Position numbers and translations under genes: made by a program
The notes under the pieces: model-generated
Told to the model about the DNA's origin: nothing
The model's input: the letters and a program-made list of their open reading frames with translations, nothing else
Database searches by the model: none
Part shown: piece after piece, positions 1 through 5,869 of the stretch
How the letters are laid out: each line of letters begins with the position of its first letter
Position numbering within the stretch: position 1 is the first letter of the stretch
NCBI GenBank assembly: GCA_965369705.1
Contig: CBDURF010000199.1
Coordinates: 1-5,943 of the forward strand
Length of the DNA stretch: 5,943 bases
Direction: 5' to 3'
Source: JAGLCY01 sp965369705
GTDB taxonomy: Bacteria; Krumholzibacteriota; Krumholzibacteriia; LZORAL124-64-63

Positions 1-564
1 GCTTTTCAGGACAAGGTCAACCACTTCCCGGACCGCCCCCTGCCCCCCTTCGCGACGGGTCACGTAACAGCAGTATTCCTTGATCTCGGTCGGGGCCGAC
101 GGCACCGCGACCGCACTGCCCACCTCGTACATGGCCGGCAGATCGATCAGGTCGTCTCCCATGTAGAGCGTATCGGCCGGGCTGCATCCCGTCTCGGTCA
201 GGATTTCATGAAGGGCCGCCACCTTGTCGAAACGACCCAGTTTGACGGCATCGAAGCGCAGTTCCCGGCAACGGCGTCCGACGATCCCGCTGTTGCGGCC
301 CGTCAACACCGCCCGCTTGATGCCCGCCAACCGTCCCATCACGAGGCCAAGCCCGTCCTGGCTGTTGAATTCCTTGAGCGCCTCCCCCTCGGCGCTGTAG
401 ATCAAGTTGCCGGGCGTCAGGACTCCATCGGCATCGAACACCATCAGCCGCACCCGCGCCAGACGATCCGCCAGCTCTTCGCCGAGCAGGATGACCGCCT
501 CCTGCCGGTAGTCGTCATCCGTGCGGGGCGGCCAGGGCCGCGGATCCCGGTTGGCTTTGTTCAC
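1..564 (-). CDS. kdsC: 3-deoxy-D-manno-octulosonate 8-phosphate phosphatase KdsC (HAD family), 3' end cut by window edge
   Basis: KdsC hydrolyses Kdo-8-phosphate to Kdo and phosphate in the cytoplasm, the step between KdsA and KdsB in LPS inner-core sugar synthesis. The frame was translated by hand: 188 codons are open to the window edge. HAD motif I is VFDADGVLT, with nucleophile Asp44 and acid/base Asp46. Motif II is LTGRNS (87-92), with Thr88. The motif III Lys is Lys114 in LGRFDK, and motif IV is YMGDDLIDLPAM (134-145). The family-typical C-terminal GGQGAVREVVDLVL (173-186) is present, so probably only a short tail is missing. There is no cap domain insert, as expected for this tetrameric subfamily. 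The GTG start overlaps the kdsA stop as GTGA and has GGAGG (572-576) 7 nt upstream, which favours it over internal starts. This start gives a polar, Pro-rich N-terminal stretch of about 35 residues before the fold, longer than in many KdsC proteins. A general HAD phosphatase is unlikely given the context. Confidence 0.94.
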   Translation of the reverse strand, partial: MNKANRDPRPWPPRTDDDYRQEAVILLGEELADRLARVRLMVFDADGVLTPGNLIYSAEGEALKEFNSQDGLGLVMGRLAGIKRAVLTGRNSGIVGRRCRELRFDAVKLGRFDKVAALHEILTETGCSPADTLYMGDDLIDLPAMYEVGSAVAVPSAPTEIKEYCCYVTRREGGQGAVREVVDLVLKS

Positions 565-1397
565 GCGTTGGCCTCCAGGTACAGGTTTCGGAACTTGATC
601 AACTCCGCCACGAGGGGCTCGAAGGCGTCCAGGGGCAGCTGGCTGCCGGCGTCGCTCTTGGCACGCGTCGGTTCGGGATGGGCCTCAAGGAATACCAGGT
701 CGCAGCCCGCGGCCATGCCGCAGCGGGCCAGCAGGGGAATGAGCTCCGGTTTGCCGCCGGTGGTGGTCCCGGTGCTGCCGGGCGACTGGACGGAGTGCGT
801 GGCGTCGAACACCACCGGATGGCCCAGCCCGCGCATGATCTGGATCGAGCGGAAATCGACCGTCAGATCACGGTACCCGAAAAAAGAACCCCGTTCGGTG
901 AACAGGATCCTCTCACAGCCCACCTGACGGAGTTTGCCAGCGGCATGGGCCATGTCGGCGGCGGCCAGGAACTGTCCCTTCTTGACGTTGATCACACTGC
1001 CGGTGCGGCCCGCGGCCTCCAGCAGGGAGGTTTGGCGGCAGAGGAACGCGGGAATCTGGATGACTTCGGCCACCTGGGCCACCGCGTCGGCCTCTTCGGG
1101 GTGATGGATGTCCGTGAGAACCGGCACCCCCACGGCATCCCGGATCTTGTCCAGAAGACGCAATCCCTCGTCGAGGCCCGGCCCACGGTAGGAATCGGCG
1201 CTGGTCCGGTTGTCCTTCCGGTAACTGGACTTGAAACAGTAGCCCACGCCCAGGCGCCCGCAGACAGCCGAGAGGAATTCGGCGGTCTCCAGCATCTCGT
1301 CGGGATCCTCGAGGACGCAGGGTCCGGCAATGACATACAGAGGCTGTCCCAGACCAACCTGGTGCTCGCCCAGGACGAAGGGAATTGCGATGGTCAT
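561..1397 (-). CDS. kdsA: 3-deoxy-D-manno-octulosonate 8-phosphate synthase KdsA, metal-dependent type
   Basis: KdsA condenses phosphoenolpyruvate with D-arabinose-5-phosphate to Kdo-8-phosphate, the first committed step of Kdo synthesis. The product is 278 aa, near the usual 270-285, and spans a whole (beta/alpha)8 DAHP-synthase-like barrel. Visible motifs are IAGPCVLE (23-30), KSSYRKDNR (56-64), SYRGPGL (69-75), TDIHHPEEA (95-103), IPAFLCRQT (115-123), NVKKGQFL (137-144), FDATHSVQ (197-204) and LEAHPEP (237-243). Cys27, His201, Glu238 and Asp249 match the four metal ligands of the metal-dependent class known from Aquifex; the E. coli-type enzyme has Asn at the Cys position. The ATG at 1397 was chosen over an upstream in-frame ATG at 1523 because it has AAGGA (1405-1409) 7 nt upstream; the longer form would overlap pyrG and add a non-conserved leader. 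It lies 52 nt after pyrG, and its TGA overlaps the kdsC GTG. Confidence 0.98.
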   Translation of the reverse strand: MTIAIPFVLGEHQVGLGQPLYVIAGPCVLEDPDEMLETAEFLSAVCGRLGVGYCFKSSYRKDNRTSADSYRGPGLDEGLRLLDKIRDAVGVPVLTDIHHPEEADAVAQVAEVIQIPAFLCRQTSLLEAAGRTGSVINVKKGQFLAAADMAHAAGKLRQVGCERILFTERGSFFGYRDLTVDFRSIQIMRGLGHPVVFDATHSVQSPGSTGTTTGGKPELIPLLARCGMAAGCDLVFLEAHPEPTRAKSDAGSQLPLDAFEPLVAELIKFRNLYLEANA

Positions 1398-1449
1398 GAA
1401 AACGTCCTTCCCTGCGATGGGCTCTTCCCGCTGGGGGAAACGGGCCCGC

Positions 1450-3105
1450 TCAGTTGGAGGCCTGGTCCACGGACTTCTTCTGTCCCGAACTCCGGTGGGT
1501 GAAAGCGGCGGCCACGAATTCACGAAACAGCGGGTGGGGACGGCCGGGCCGAGATTTCAACTCGGGATGGAACTGTACGGCGATGAAAAACGGATGCCCG
1601 GGCAACTCCATGATCTCCACCAGTCGACCGTCCGGCGACAGGCCCGAAAACAGGACACCGGCCTGCTCGAATTGCTCTCGGTAATTGTTGTTCACTTCGT
1701 AGCGGTGCCGGTGCCGTTCGCTGATCTCCGGTTCACCGTAACACGCGAAAGCCCGGCTGTCCGGCGCGATGTGGCAGGGATAGGCGCCCAGCCGCATGGT
1801 TCCGCCAAGGTTGGCGATGCCCCGCTGCTCCTCCATGAGATGGATCACCGGGTGAGGGGTTTCCGGGTTGAACTCCGCGGAGCCGGCCTTATCCAGCCCG
1901 ACCAGGTCGCGGCCGATCTCGATCATGGCGCACTGGAGTCCCAGGCAGATGCCGAGGAAAGGCACCTTGTTCTCCCTGGCGAACCGGATGGCGTTCACCA
2001 TGCCCGGGATACCCCGGTCGCCGAAACCGCCGGGCACGAGGATGCCGTGGCAGTCGTCGAAGATCTCCGCCAGCCGCCGGTCCCCCACCTCGTCCCCCTC
2101 AAGACTCTCCGAATCGATCCAGACCTGCTCCACTCTCAGGTGGTGGGGAATCCCGGCGTGGATGAAGGATTCGATGATGCTCTTGTAGGCGTCCTTCAGT
2201 TCGGTGTACTTGCCGACGATGGCGATGCGCACGGTCTCGGTGGGATGAAGAACGGCGTGGACCATTTTTTCCCATTCAACCAGGTCGGGCAGGTCGGTCT
2301 TCAACCCGAGAAGGTCGCAGAGCAGTACGTCGAAATTCTGGGCATGAAGGTTCAGGGGAATCTGGTAGATGCTCTCCACGTCGCGCGCCTCGAAGACATG
2401 ATCAACATCAAGGTTGCAGAACAGGCCGATCTTGCGCCGGGCGTCGTCCCCGATGGGGCGCTCGGAACGGCACATGAGGAAATCAGGTTGAATGCCGATG
2501 CTGCGCAGCTCGCGCACCGAATGCTGGGTGGGCTTGGTCTTGATCTCGCCGGCGGCCGCGATGTAGGGCACCAGGGTCAGGTGCACCGAGGCGGTATCCT
2601 CGCGAGGCTGCTCCAGACGGAACTGCCGGATCGCTTCCAGGAAAGGAAGGCTTTCGATATCACCCACGGTGCCGCCGATTTCCGTGATGACGACATCGAC
2701 TTCGGGGTTTTCCTGCGCCGGCAGCATGATGCGTCGCTTGATTTCGTCGGTCACGTGGGGAATCACCTGGACGGTGCGGCCGAGGTATTCCCCTTTCCTT
2801 TCCTTGGCCAGGATCGTCTCGTACACGCGCCCGCAGGTCAGGTTGTTGATCTGCGACAGGTTCACATCGGTGAACCGTTCGTAATGCCCGAGATCGAGGT
2901 CGCACTCCGCCCCGTCATCGAGGACAAAAACCTCGCCGTGCTGGAAAGGGCTCATGGTGCCCGGATCCACGTTCAGGTAGGGATCGAACTTCTGCAGGAT
3001 GACGTTCAGCCCGCGCGCCTTGAGAAGATTGCCCATAGAAGCGCAGGCGATCCCTTTGCCCAGGGCCGAAACCACCCCGCCGGTCACGAATACGAACTTG
3101 GCCAT
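1450..3105 (-). CDS. pyrG: CTP synthase (glutamine-hydrolysing) PyrG
   Basis: PyrG converts UTP to CTP with ATP and glutamine-derived ammonia, the last step of de novo pyrimidine synthesis. The product is 551 aa, close to the E. coli length of 545. The N-terminal synthase domain (about 1-270) shows the P-loop-like FVTGGVVSALGKG (6-18), the conserved QKFDPYLNVDPGTMSP (38-53), HGEVFVLDDGAE (56-67) and ITEIGGTVGDIES (140-152). The C-terminal class I glutamine amidotransferase domain (about 290-540) has VPGGFGDRG (357-365), nucleophile Cys387 in GICLGLQ, and His513/Glu515 in QFHPEL, so both activities look intact. The usual Ser-Leu-Gly of the P-loop is Ala-Leu-Gly here, a mild change. The ATG is preceded by GGAG (3114-3117) at 8 nt. 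The open frame continues upstream to 3468, but that part is antisense to kdsB. The kdsB-pyrG gap is only 17 nt, implying co-transcription. CTP made here is a substrate of KdsB. Confidence 0.99.
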   Translation of the reverse strand: MAKFVFVTGGVVSALGKGIACASMGNLLKARGLNVILQKFDPYLNVDPGTMSPFQHGEVFVLDDGAECDLDLGHYERFTDVNLSQINNLTCGRVYETILAKERKGEYLGRTVQVIPHVTDEIKRRIMLPAQENPEVDVVITEIGGTVGDIESLPFLEAIRQFRLEQPREDTASVHLTLVPYIAAAGEIKTKPTQHSVRELRSIGIQPDFLMCRSERPIGDDARRKIGLFCNLDVDHVFEARDVESIYQIPLNLHAQNFDVLLCDLLGLKTDLPDLVEWEKMVHAVLHPTETVRIAIVGKYTELKDAYKSIIESFIHAGIPHHLRVEQVWIDSESLEGDEVGDRRLAEIFDDCHGILVPGGFGDRGIPGMVNAIRFARENKVPFLGICLGLQCAMIEIGRDLVGLDKAGSAEFNPETPHPVIHLMEEQRGIANLGGTMRLGAYPCHIAPDSRAFACYGEPEISERHRHRYEVNNNYREQFEQAGVLFSGLSPDGRLVEIMELPGHPFFIAVQFHPELKSRPGRPHPLFREFVAAAFTHRSSGQKKSVDQASN

Positions 3106-3122
3106 TCCAGTCTCTCCCGGGT

Positions 3123-3893
3123 TCACGACCCTTGTTGTTGACGCCACAGCCCGCGAACAAGATCCAGGTCCGCCGGCGTATCCACTCCCACGGGCGCGTT
3201 GGCAATTTCCAGCACCTTGATTTTCATTCCGTTCTCGAGGGCGCGCAATTGCTCCAGTCCCTCGGTCATTTCCAGGGGCGTTCGATCCAGGGCCAGGAAC
3301 CGCAGCAGAGCCGTCCGGCGAAAGGCGTAGATTCCCACGTGCCTCAGGGCTCTCCGGTGGGCCTGAACCTCCGCCCCCGGGAAAATACCGGGAATCGGCG
3401 CTCGAGAAAAGTACAAAGCCTGCCCCTGACCATCCCGAAGCACCTTCACGTTGTTGGGATCTCGCCACGAATCCGAATCGGCGAAGGGATGGGCGCAGGT
3501 GGCCAGGTCGAGACCGGGGTCGGCCAACATGACCTCGATTAGGCGGTCGACATCCCGGTGGTCGAGCAGGGGTTCATCCCCCTGCAGGTTGAGGATGATG
3601 TCCGCCTCGTGCCGTGCGGCCACCTCTCCGATCCGGTCCGTGCCCGTGGGATGCTCAGCGGTCATTTCACACGGAAATCCAGCGGCCAGGACGGCGTCCC
3701 GGATCCGGGCGTCGTCGGTGGCCACGATGATCGCGTCCGCGCGACCAATGGCCGCCGCGTTTTGGGCCACCCGCACGATAAGCGGCCGGCCCTCGATATC
3801 CGCCAGCGCCTTGCCGGGAAACCGGGTTGAGCCAAAGCGGGCAGGGATGACCACCAGCACCCTCTCCACCCCGGTTTGCGATTCTTGCGCCAA
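3123..3893 (-). CDS. kdsB: CMP-Kdo synthetase (3-deoxy-manno-octulosonate cytidylyltransferase) KdsB
   Basis: KdsB activates Kdo with CTP to CMP-Kdo plus pyrophosphate, giving the donor used by the Kdo transferase that builds the LPS inner core. The product is 256 aa, against about 248 for E. coli. The nucleotidyltransferase fold shows the CTP-binding IPARFGSTRFPGK (16-28), VATDD (57-61), LNLQGDEPLL (101-110) with the likely metal ligand Asp106, NNVKVL (147-152), YFSRAPIP (161-168), RHVGIYAF (184-191), EGLEQLRALE (211-220) and GVDTPADL (236-243) with the second metal ligand Asp238. The start is an unusual TTG, chosen because GGAGG (3901-3905) sits 7 nt upstream; a GTG at codon 9 is an alternative but lacks a visible ribosome site. 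It is the first gene of the kdsB-pyrG-kdsA-kdsC set and begins 24 nt after a terminator-like hairpin, with no clear promoter between them. Confidence 0.98.
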   Translation of the reverse strand: MAQESQTGVERVLVVIPARFGSTRFPGKALADIEGRPLIVRVAQNAAAIGRADAIIVATDDARIRDAVLAAGFPCEMTAEHPTGTDRIGEVAARHEADIILNLQGDEPLLDHRDVDRLIEVMLADPGLDLATCAHPFADSDSWRDPNNVKVLRDGQGQALYFSRAPIPGIFPGAEVQAHRRALRHVGIYAFRRTALLRFLALDRTPLEMTEGLEQLRALENGMKIKVLEIANAPVGVDTPADLDLVRGLWRQQQGS

Positions 3894-3905
3894 CGTCGTT
3901 CCTCC
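3894..3905 (-). promoter_or_regulatory. Ribosome binding site fixing the TTG start of kdsB
   Basis: On the minus strand GGAGG (3901-3905), within GGGGAGGAA, stands 7 nt from the TTG codon at 3893-3891. No comparable site precedes the GTG codon eight residues further in. This is the main reason for choosing the rare start codon. Confidence 0.75.
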
Positions 3906-3917
3906 CCGCTACAAGAG

Positions 3918-3943
3918 AAGCCCGCCCCCGAGGGGGCGGGCTT
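3918..3943 (-). terminator. GC-rich terminator-like hairpin between rpmA and kdsB
   Basis: A perfect inverted repeat forms an 11-bp stem (3918-3928 with 3933-3943), almost all G-C, with a 4-nt loop. Read on the minus strand it follows the rpmA stop and is trailed by CTCTTGT (3917-3911), a poor U-tract. The other strand has no T-run at all, so the minus orientation is favoured. It resembles an intrinsic terminator or a partial terminator/processing stem. It ends only about 13 nt before the kdsB ribosome site. Confidence 0.65.
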
Positions 3944-3965
3944 GATCTCACCGGTCAGCCATCTT

Positions 3966-4220
3966 CTAGAAAGGCTGGATGTTGACCCGCTTCTTCGACC
4001 CTCGGAAATCCTGGTACTGCACCGTGCCGTCGATCAAGGCGAACAGGGTGTCGTCCCCGCCCTTGCCGACGTTCTTGCCCGGATGGATCCGCGTGCCGCG
4101 CTGCCGCACGATGATAGTGCCGGCGCGCACGGCCTGTCCGCCGAATCGTTTCACGCCCAGGTTCTGGGCGTTGCTGTCCCGCCCGTTCCTGGTACTTCCG
4201 CCTGCTTTTTTATGAGCCAT
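3966..4220 (-). CDS. rpmA: 50S ribosomal protein L27 (bL27)
   Basis: bL27 sits near the peptidyl transferase centre of the large ribosomal subunit, where its flexible N-terminus reaches toward the tRNA ends. The product is 84 aa, the standard length. The N-terminus MAHKKAGGSTRNGRDS is the mature form, without the cleaved leader found in Firmicutes. The core carries LGVKRFGGQ (21-29), AGTIIVRQRGT (33-43) and HPGKNVGKGGDDTLFA (46-61), all typical. The ATG has AAGGAG (4228-4233) 7 nt upstream. It follows rplU by 83 nt, as in most bacteria. The usual next gene, obgE, is not here; a strong hairpin follows the stop codon by 22 nt, then kdsB. Confidence 0.99.
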   Translation of the reverse strand: MAHKKAGGSTRNGRDSNAQNLGVKRFGGQAVRAGTIIVRQRGTRIHPGKNVGKGGDDTLFALIDGTVQYQDFRGSKKRVNIQPF

Positions 4221-4274
4221 GGTCGTGCTCCTTGGTATCTGCGCCGTTTTCGTTCATCGCTCCGGTAAATCGTC

Positions 4275-4286
4275 CAGCCGCGGCTG
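4275..4286. repeat. 12-bp perfect palindrome between rplU and rpmA
   Basis: CAGCCGCGGCTG is fully self-complementary and lies in the 83-nt gap between the two ribosomal genes. With no loop it is a poor RNA hairpin. It could be chance in GC-rich DNA. Confidence 0.3.
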
Positions 4287-4303
4287 CGAACCGCACCGAG
4301 GAT

Positions 4304-4615
4304 TCAACCGTTGATGCCGGTGATCCTGATCTCGGTGAAGGCCTGGCGATGGCCCTTCTTGCGGCGGTAATTCTTCCGGCGCTTCTTCTTGAAGACCACG
4401 ATCTTCCTGCTGCGGCCATGCCCGAGGATTTCGGCGGCCACGGAGGCGCCCTCCACCGTCGGCGTGCCGACCTTGACGTCCTCACCATCGGCGAACATCA
4501 GGACCTCGTCGAAGGTCACGTTTTCGCCGACCTCGTATTCGAGCAGGGGGACCTGAACCTTGGCCTCAGGTTGCACCCGGTACTGCTGGTTCTTGATCTT
4601 GACTACGGCGTACAT
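4304..4615 (-). CDS. rplU: 50S ribosomal protein L21 (bL21)
   Basis: bL21 is a 23S rRNA-binding protein of the large ribosomal subunit. The product is 103 aa, identical in length to the E. coli protein. The N-terminus MYAVVKIKNQQYRVQP and the very basic rRNA-binding segment around 71-91 (IVVFKKKRRKNYRRKKGHRQ) are diagnostic, followed by the closing IRITGI. The ATG is preceded by GGAG (4626-4629) at 10 nt. It is the promoter-proximal gene of the minus-strand series, with a leader of about 110 nt from the predicted sigma70 promoter that contains several possible hairpins. No truncation or frameshift is visible. Confidence 0.99.
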   Translation of the reverse strand: MYAVVKIKNQQYRVQPEAKVQVPLLEYEVGENVTFDEVLMFADGEDVKVGTPTVEGASVAAEILGHGRSRKIVVFKKKRRKNYRRKKGHRQAFTEIRITGING

Positions 4616-4725
4616 CGCGTTATCACTCCGCGGGCTTGGTCGGCCCGAAATCTCCGGATGATCCGGTGGTTACACACAACTGCCCGTCGGGGAGACTGTT
4701 TCCAGCCTCCCTGTGGCGAACTGCA
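4616..4725 (-). promoter_or_regulatory. Structured 5' leader of rplU (candidate autoregulatory RNA)
   Basis: Read on the minus strand, the leader can form three local hairpins. The best is at 4690-4711: a 9-bp stem, with one G-U pair, closed by a GAAA tetraloop. A small CCGGA/TCCGG hairpin lies at 4654-4666, and CGGGC/GCCCG with a 7-nt loop lies at 4631-4647, directly next to the ribosome site. A competing CGCG/CGCG pairing (4616-4619 with 4629-4632) would place most of the GGAG ribosome site in its loop and excludes the previous stem. Ribosomal protein operons are often controlled through such leaders; that this one is regulatory is inference. Confidence 0.45.
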
Positions 4726-4732
4726 AGTGGAT

Positions 4733-4762
4733 ATAATAAGCGCCCATACCCGTATTCGTCAA
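4733..4762 (-). promoter_or_regulatory. Sigma70-type promoter for rplU-rpmA
   Basis: On the minus strand a -35 box TTGACG (4757-4762) is followed, after 18 bases, by a -10 box TATTAT (4733-4738). Each is one base from consensus. Transcription should begin near 4725, giving a leader of roughly 110 nt before the rplU ATG. It is the only strong promoter pair I see reading leftward, so it may also serve genes beyond rpmA by readthrough. Confidence 0.75.
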
Positions 4763-4816
4763 GGAACCGGGTGATTTTTCCCAAAATGGGCGATTACCTC
4801 CGGACAGGGTCCCAGG

Positions 4817-4844
4817 TTGACATCCGCCCGGAACTTCGTAAAGT
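4817..4844 (+). promoter_or_regulatory. Sigma70-type promoter for trxB
   Basis: A perfect -35 box TTGACA (4817-4822) is followed after 16 bases by TAAAGT (4839-4844), a 4/6 match to the -10 consensus; AAGTAT (4841-4846) at 18 bases is an alternative. The expected start is near 4851, leaving a leader of about 55-60 nt before trxB. The -10 is weak, so an activator may contribute, but none can be identified from the sequence. Confidence 0.6.
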
Positions 4845-4861
4845 ATGCGGACGCATGTAAA

Positions 4862-4874
4862 GCCCTGTCAGGGC
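4862..4874 (+). other. Small inverted repeat in the trxB leader
   Basis: GCCCT and AGGGC, separated by three bases, lie between the predicted trxB transcription start and its ribosome site. The 5-bp stem is short; it may shape the leader or mean nothing. Confidence 0.3.
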
Positions 4875-4908
4875 CCTTCATCCACTTAAAACAGGAGATT
4901 TCCCCGAA

Positions 4909-5850
4909 ATGAGCGCCAGTAAACAATTCAAGGTCATCATCGTGGGTTCCGGACCCGCCGGATATACGGCCGGACTCTATCTCAGCCGCGCCAACATCTC
5001 CAATCTGCTTTTCGAGGGCGAACAGCCCGGCGGGCAATTGACCATCACCACCGAGGTCGAGAACTATCCCGCCTTCCCCGAGGGTATCCAGGGCCCGGAG
5101 CTGATGGAGAAATTCAAGGCCCAGGCCGCACGGTTCGGAACAGTGATCAAGAGCGAGACCGTGACGGCCATCGACATGGCCTCGCATCCCTTCACGGTGA
5201 CCACCAACGTTGGAGAGTACATGGCGCCCGCCGTCATCATCGCCTCCGGCAGCAGCGCCCGCTGGCTCGGGATGCCGGGCGAGGAAGCATTTTTCGGCAA
5301 GGGTCTGAGCGCCTGCGCCACCTGTGACGGATTTTTCTTCAATGGCCAGGAAATCGCCGTGGTCGGCGGCGGAGACACGGCCCTGGAAGAAGCCACCTTC
5401 CTGACCAACTTCGCCTCCAAGGTGACCCTGATCCACCGGCGGGACGAATTGCGCGGCTCGAAGATCATGCAGGAGCGTGCGATCAATCATCCCAAGATCG
5501 AGATAGCCTGGAACAGTGTCATCGACAGCTACATTCCCGACGAAAACGGCAACCTCGTCGGGCTCAAGCTGAAGGACACCCAGGACGGCTCGGTGCGCGA
5601 ACTGCCGGTTACCGGCTGCTTCATCGCCATCGGTCACACACCCAACACGGCCTTCCTCGAAGGTCAACTCGACATGGACGAGAACGGCTACCTGATCACC
5701 AAGGCCGACCGGACCGCGACCAACGTGGAGGGCGTCTTCGCCAGCGGCGACGTGCAGGATCACTACTACCGTCAGGCAATCACATCGGCGGGTACCGGCT
5801 GCATGGCCGCCATCGAGGCCGAACGGTGGTTGGCCGAGAAAGGGCTGTAG
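4909..5850 (+). CDS. trxB: Thioredoxin reductase (NADPH) TrxB
   Basis: TrxB passes electrons from NADPH through FAD and a redox disulfide to thioredoxin, keeping cytoplasmic thiols reduced. The product is 313 aa, typical for low-molecular-weight bacterial enzymes. In order it shows the FAD-binding GSGPAG (13-18), PGGQL (40-44), the active-site disulfide Cys136-Ala-Thr-Cys139 followed by DGFFF, the NADPH-binding GGGDTA (153-158) with HRRDELR (176-182) whose Arg pair is the usual sign of NADPH over NADH preference, and the second FAD segment ASGDV (278-282) with RQAITSAGTGCMAA (288-301). The ATG has AGGAG (4893-4897) at 11 nt, slightly long. The gene is divergent from rplU with its own TTGACA promoter. 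No thioredoxin gene is in view. The CATC motif and HRR argue against the ferredoxin-NADP reductase and AhpF relatives. Confidence 0.98.
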   Translation: MSASKQFKVIIVGSGPAGYTAGLYLSRANISNLLFEGEQPGGQLTITTEVENYPAFPEGIQGPELMEKFKAQAARFGTVIKSETVTAIDMASHPFTVTTNVGEYMAPAVIIASGSSARWLGMPGEEAFFGKGLSACATCDGFFFNGQEIAVVGGGDTALEEATFLTNFASKVTLIHRRDELRGSKIMQERAINHPKIEIAWNSVIDSYIPDENGNLVGLKLKDTQDGSVRELPVTGCFIAIGHTPNTAFLEGQLDMDENGYLITKADRTATNVEGVFASGDVQDHYYRQAITSAGTGCMAAIEAERWLAEKGL

Positions 5851-5854
5851 TTCC

Positions 5855-5869
5855 CCCCGGGCACCGGGG
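5855..5869 (+). terminator. Possible start of a trxB terminator hairpin
   Basis: Four bases after the trxB stop, CCCCGG and CCGGGG, separated by GCA, can pair as a 6-bp GC stem. No T-run follows because the sequence then breaks down into homopolymers. It may be the real base of a terminator whose far side was mis-sequenced, or part of the artefact. Confidence 0.3.

Noticed and set aside
208..1502. Open frames on the plus strand opposite kdsC and kdsA
   Set aside because: They are antisense to conserved genes, show no motifs and have no ribosome site that I could support.
1398..1523. Longer kdsA start inside pyrG
   Set aside because: The added 42 residues are unlike KdsA, and the ribosome site fits the ATG at 1397.
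1330..3141. A 603-codon open frame on the plus strand, antisense to pyrG and the start of kdsA
   Set aside because: The opposite strand encodes an unmistakable full-length CTP synthase. The plus-strand translation has no recognisable domain and arises from GC-rich codon bias.
3106..3468. In-frame extension of pyrG upstream of its ATG
   Set aside because: It overlaps kdsB on the same strand, has no CTP synthase similarity, and the ATG at 3105 matches the family N-terminus with a good ribosome site.
4208..4255. A 15-codon minus-strand frame overlapping the rpmA start
   Set aside because: Its only possible ribosome site is 2 nt from the ATG, which is too close, and the peptide has no features.
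4732..4737. Perfect TATAAT on the plus strand upstream of trxB
   Set aside because: No -35-like hexamer lies 16-18 bases upstream. It overlaps the minus-strand -10 of the rplU promoter, which has a good -35.
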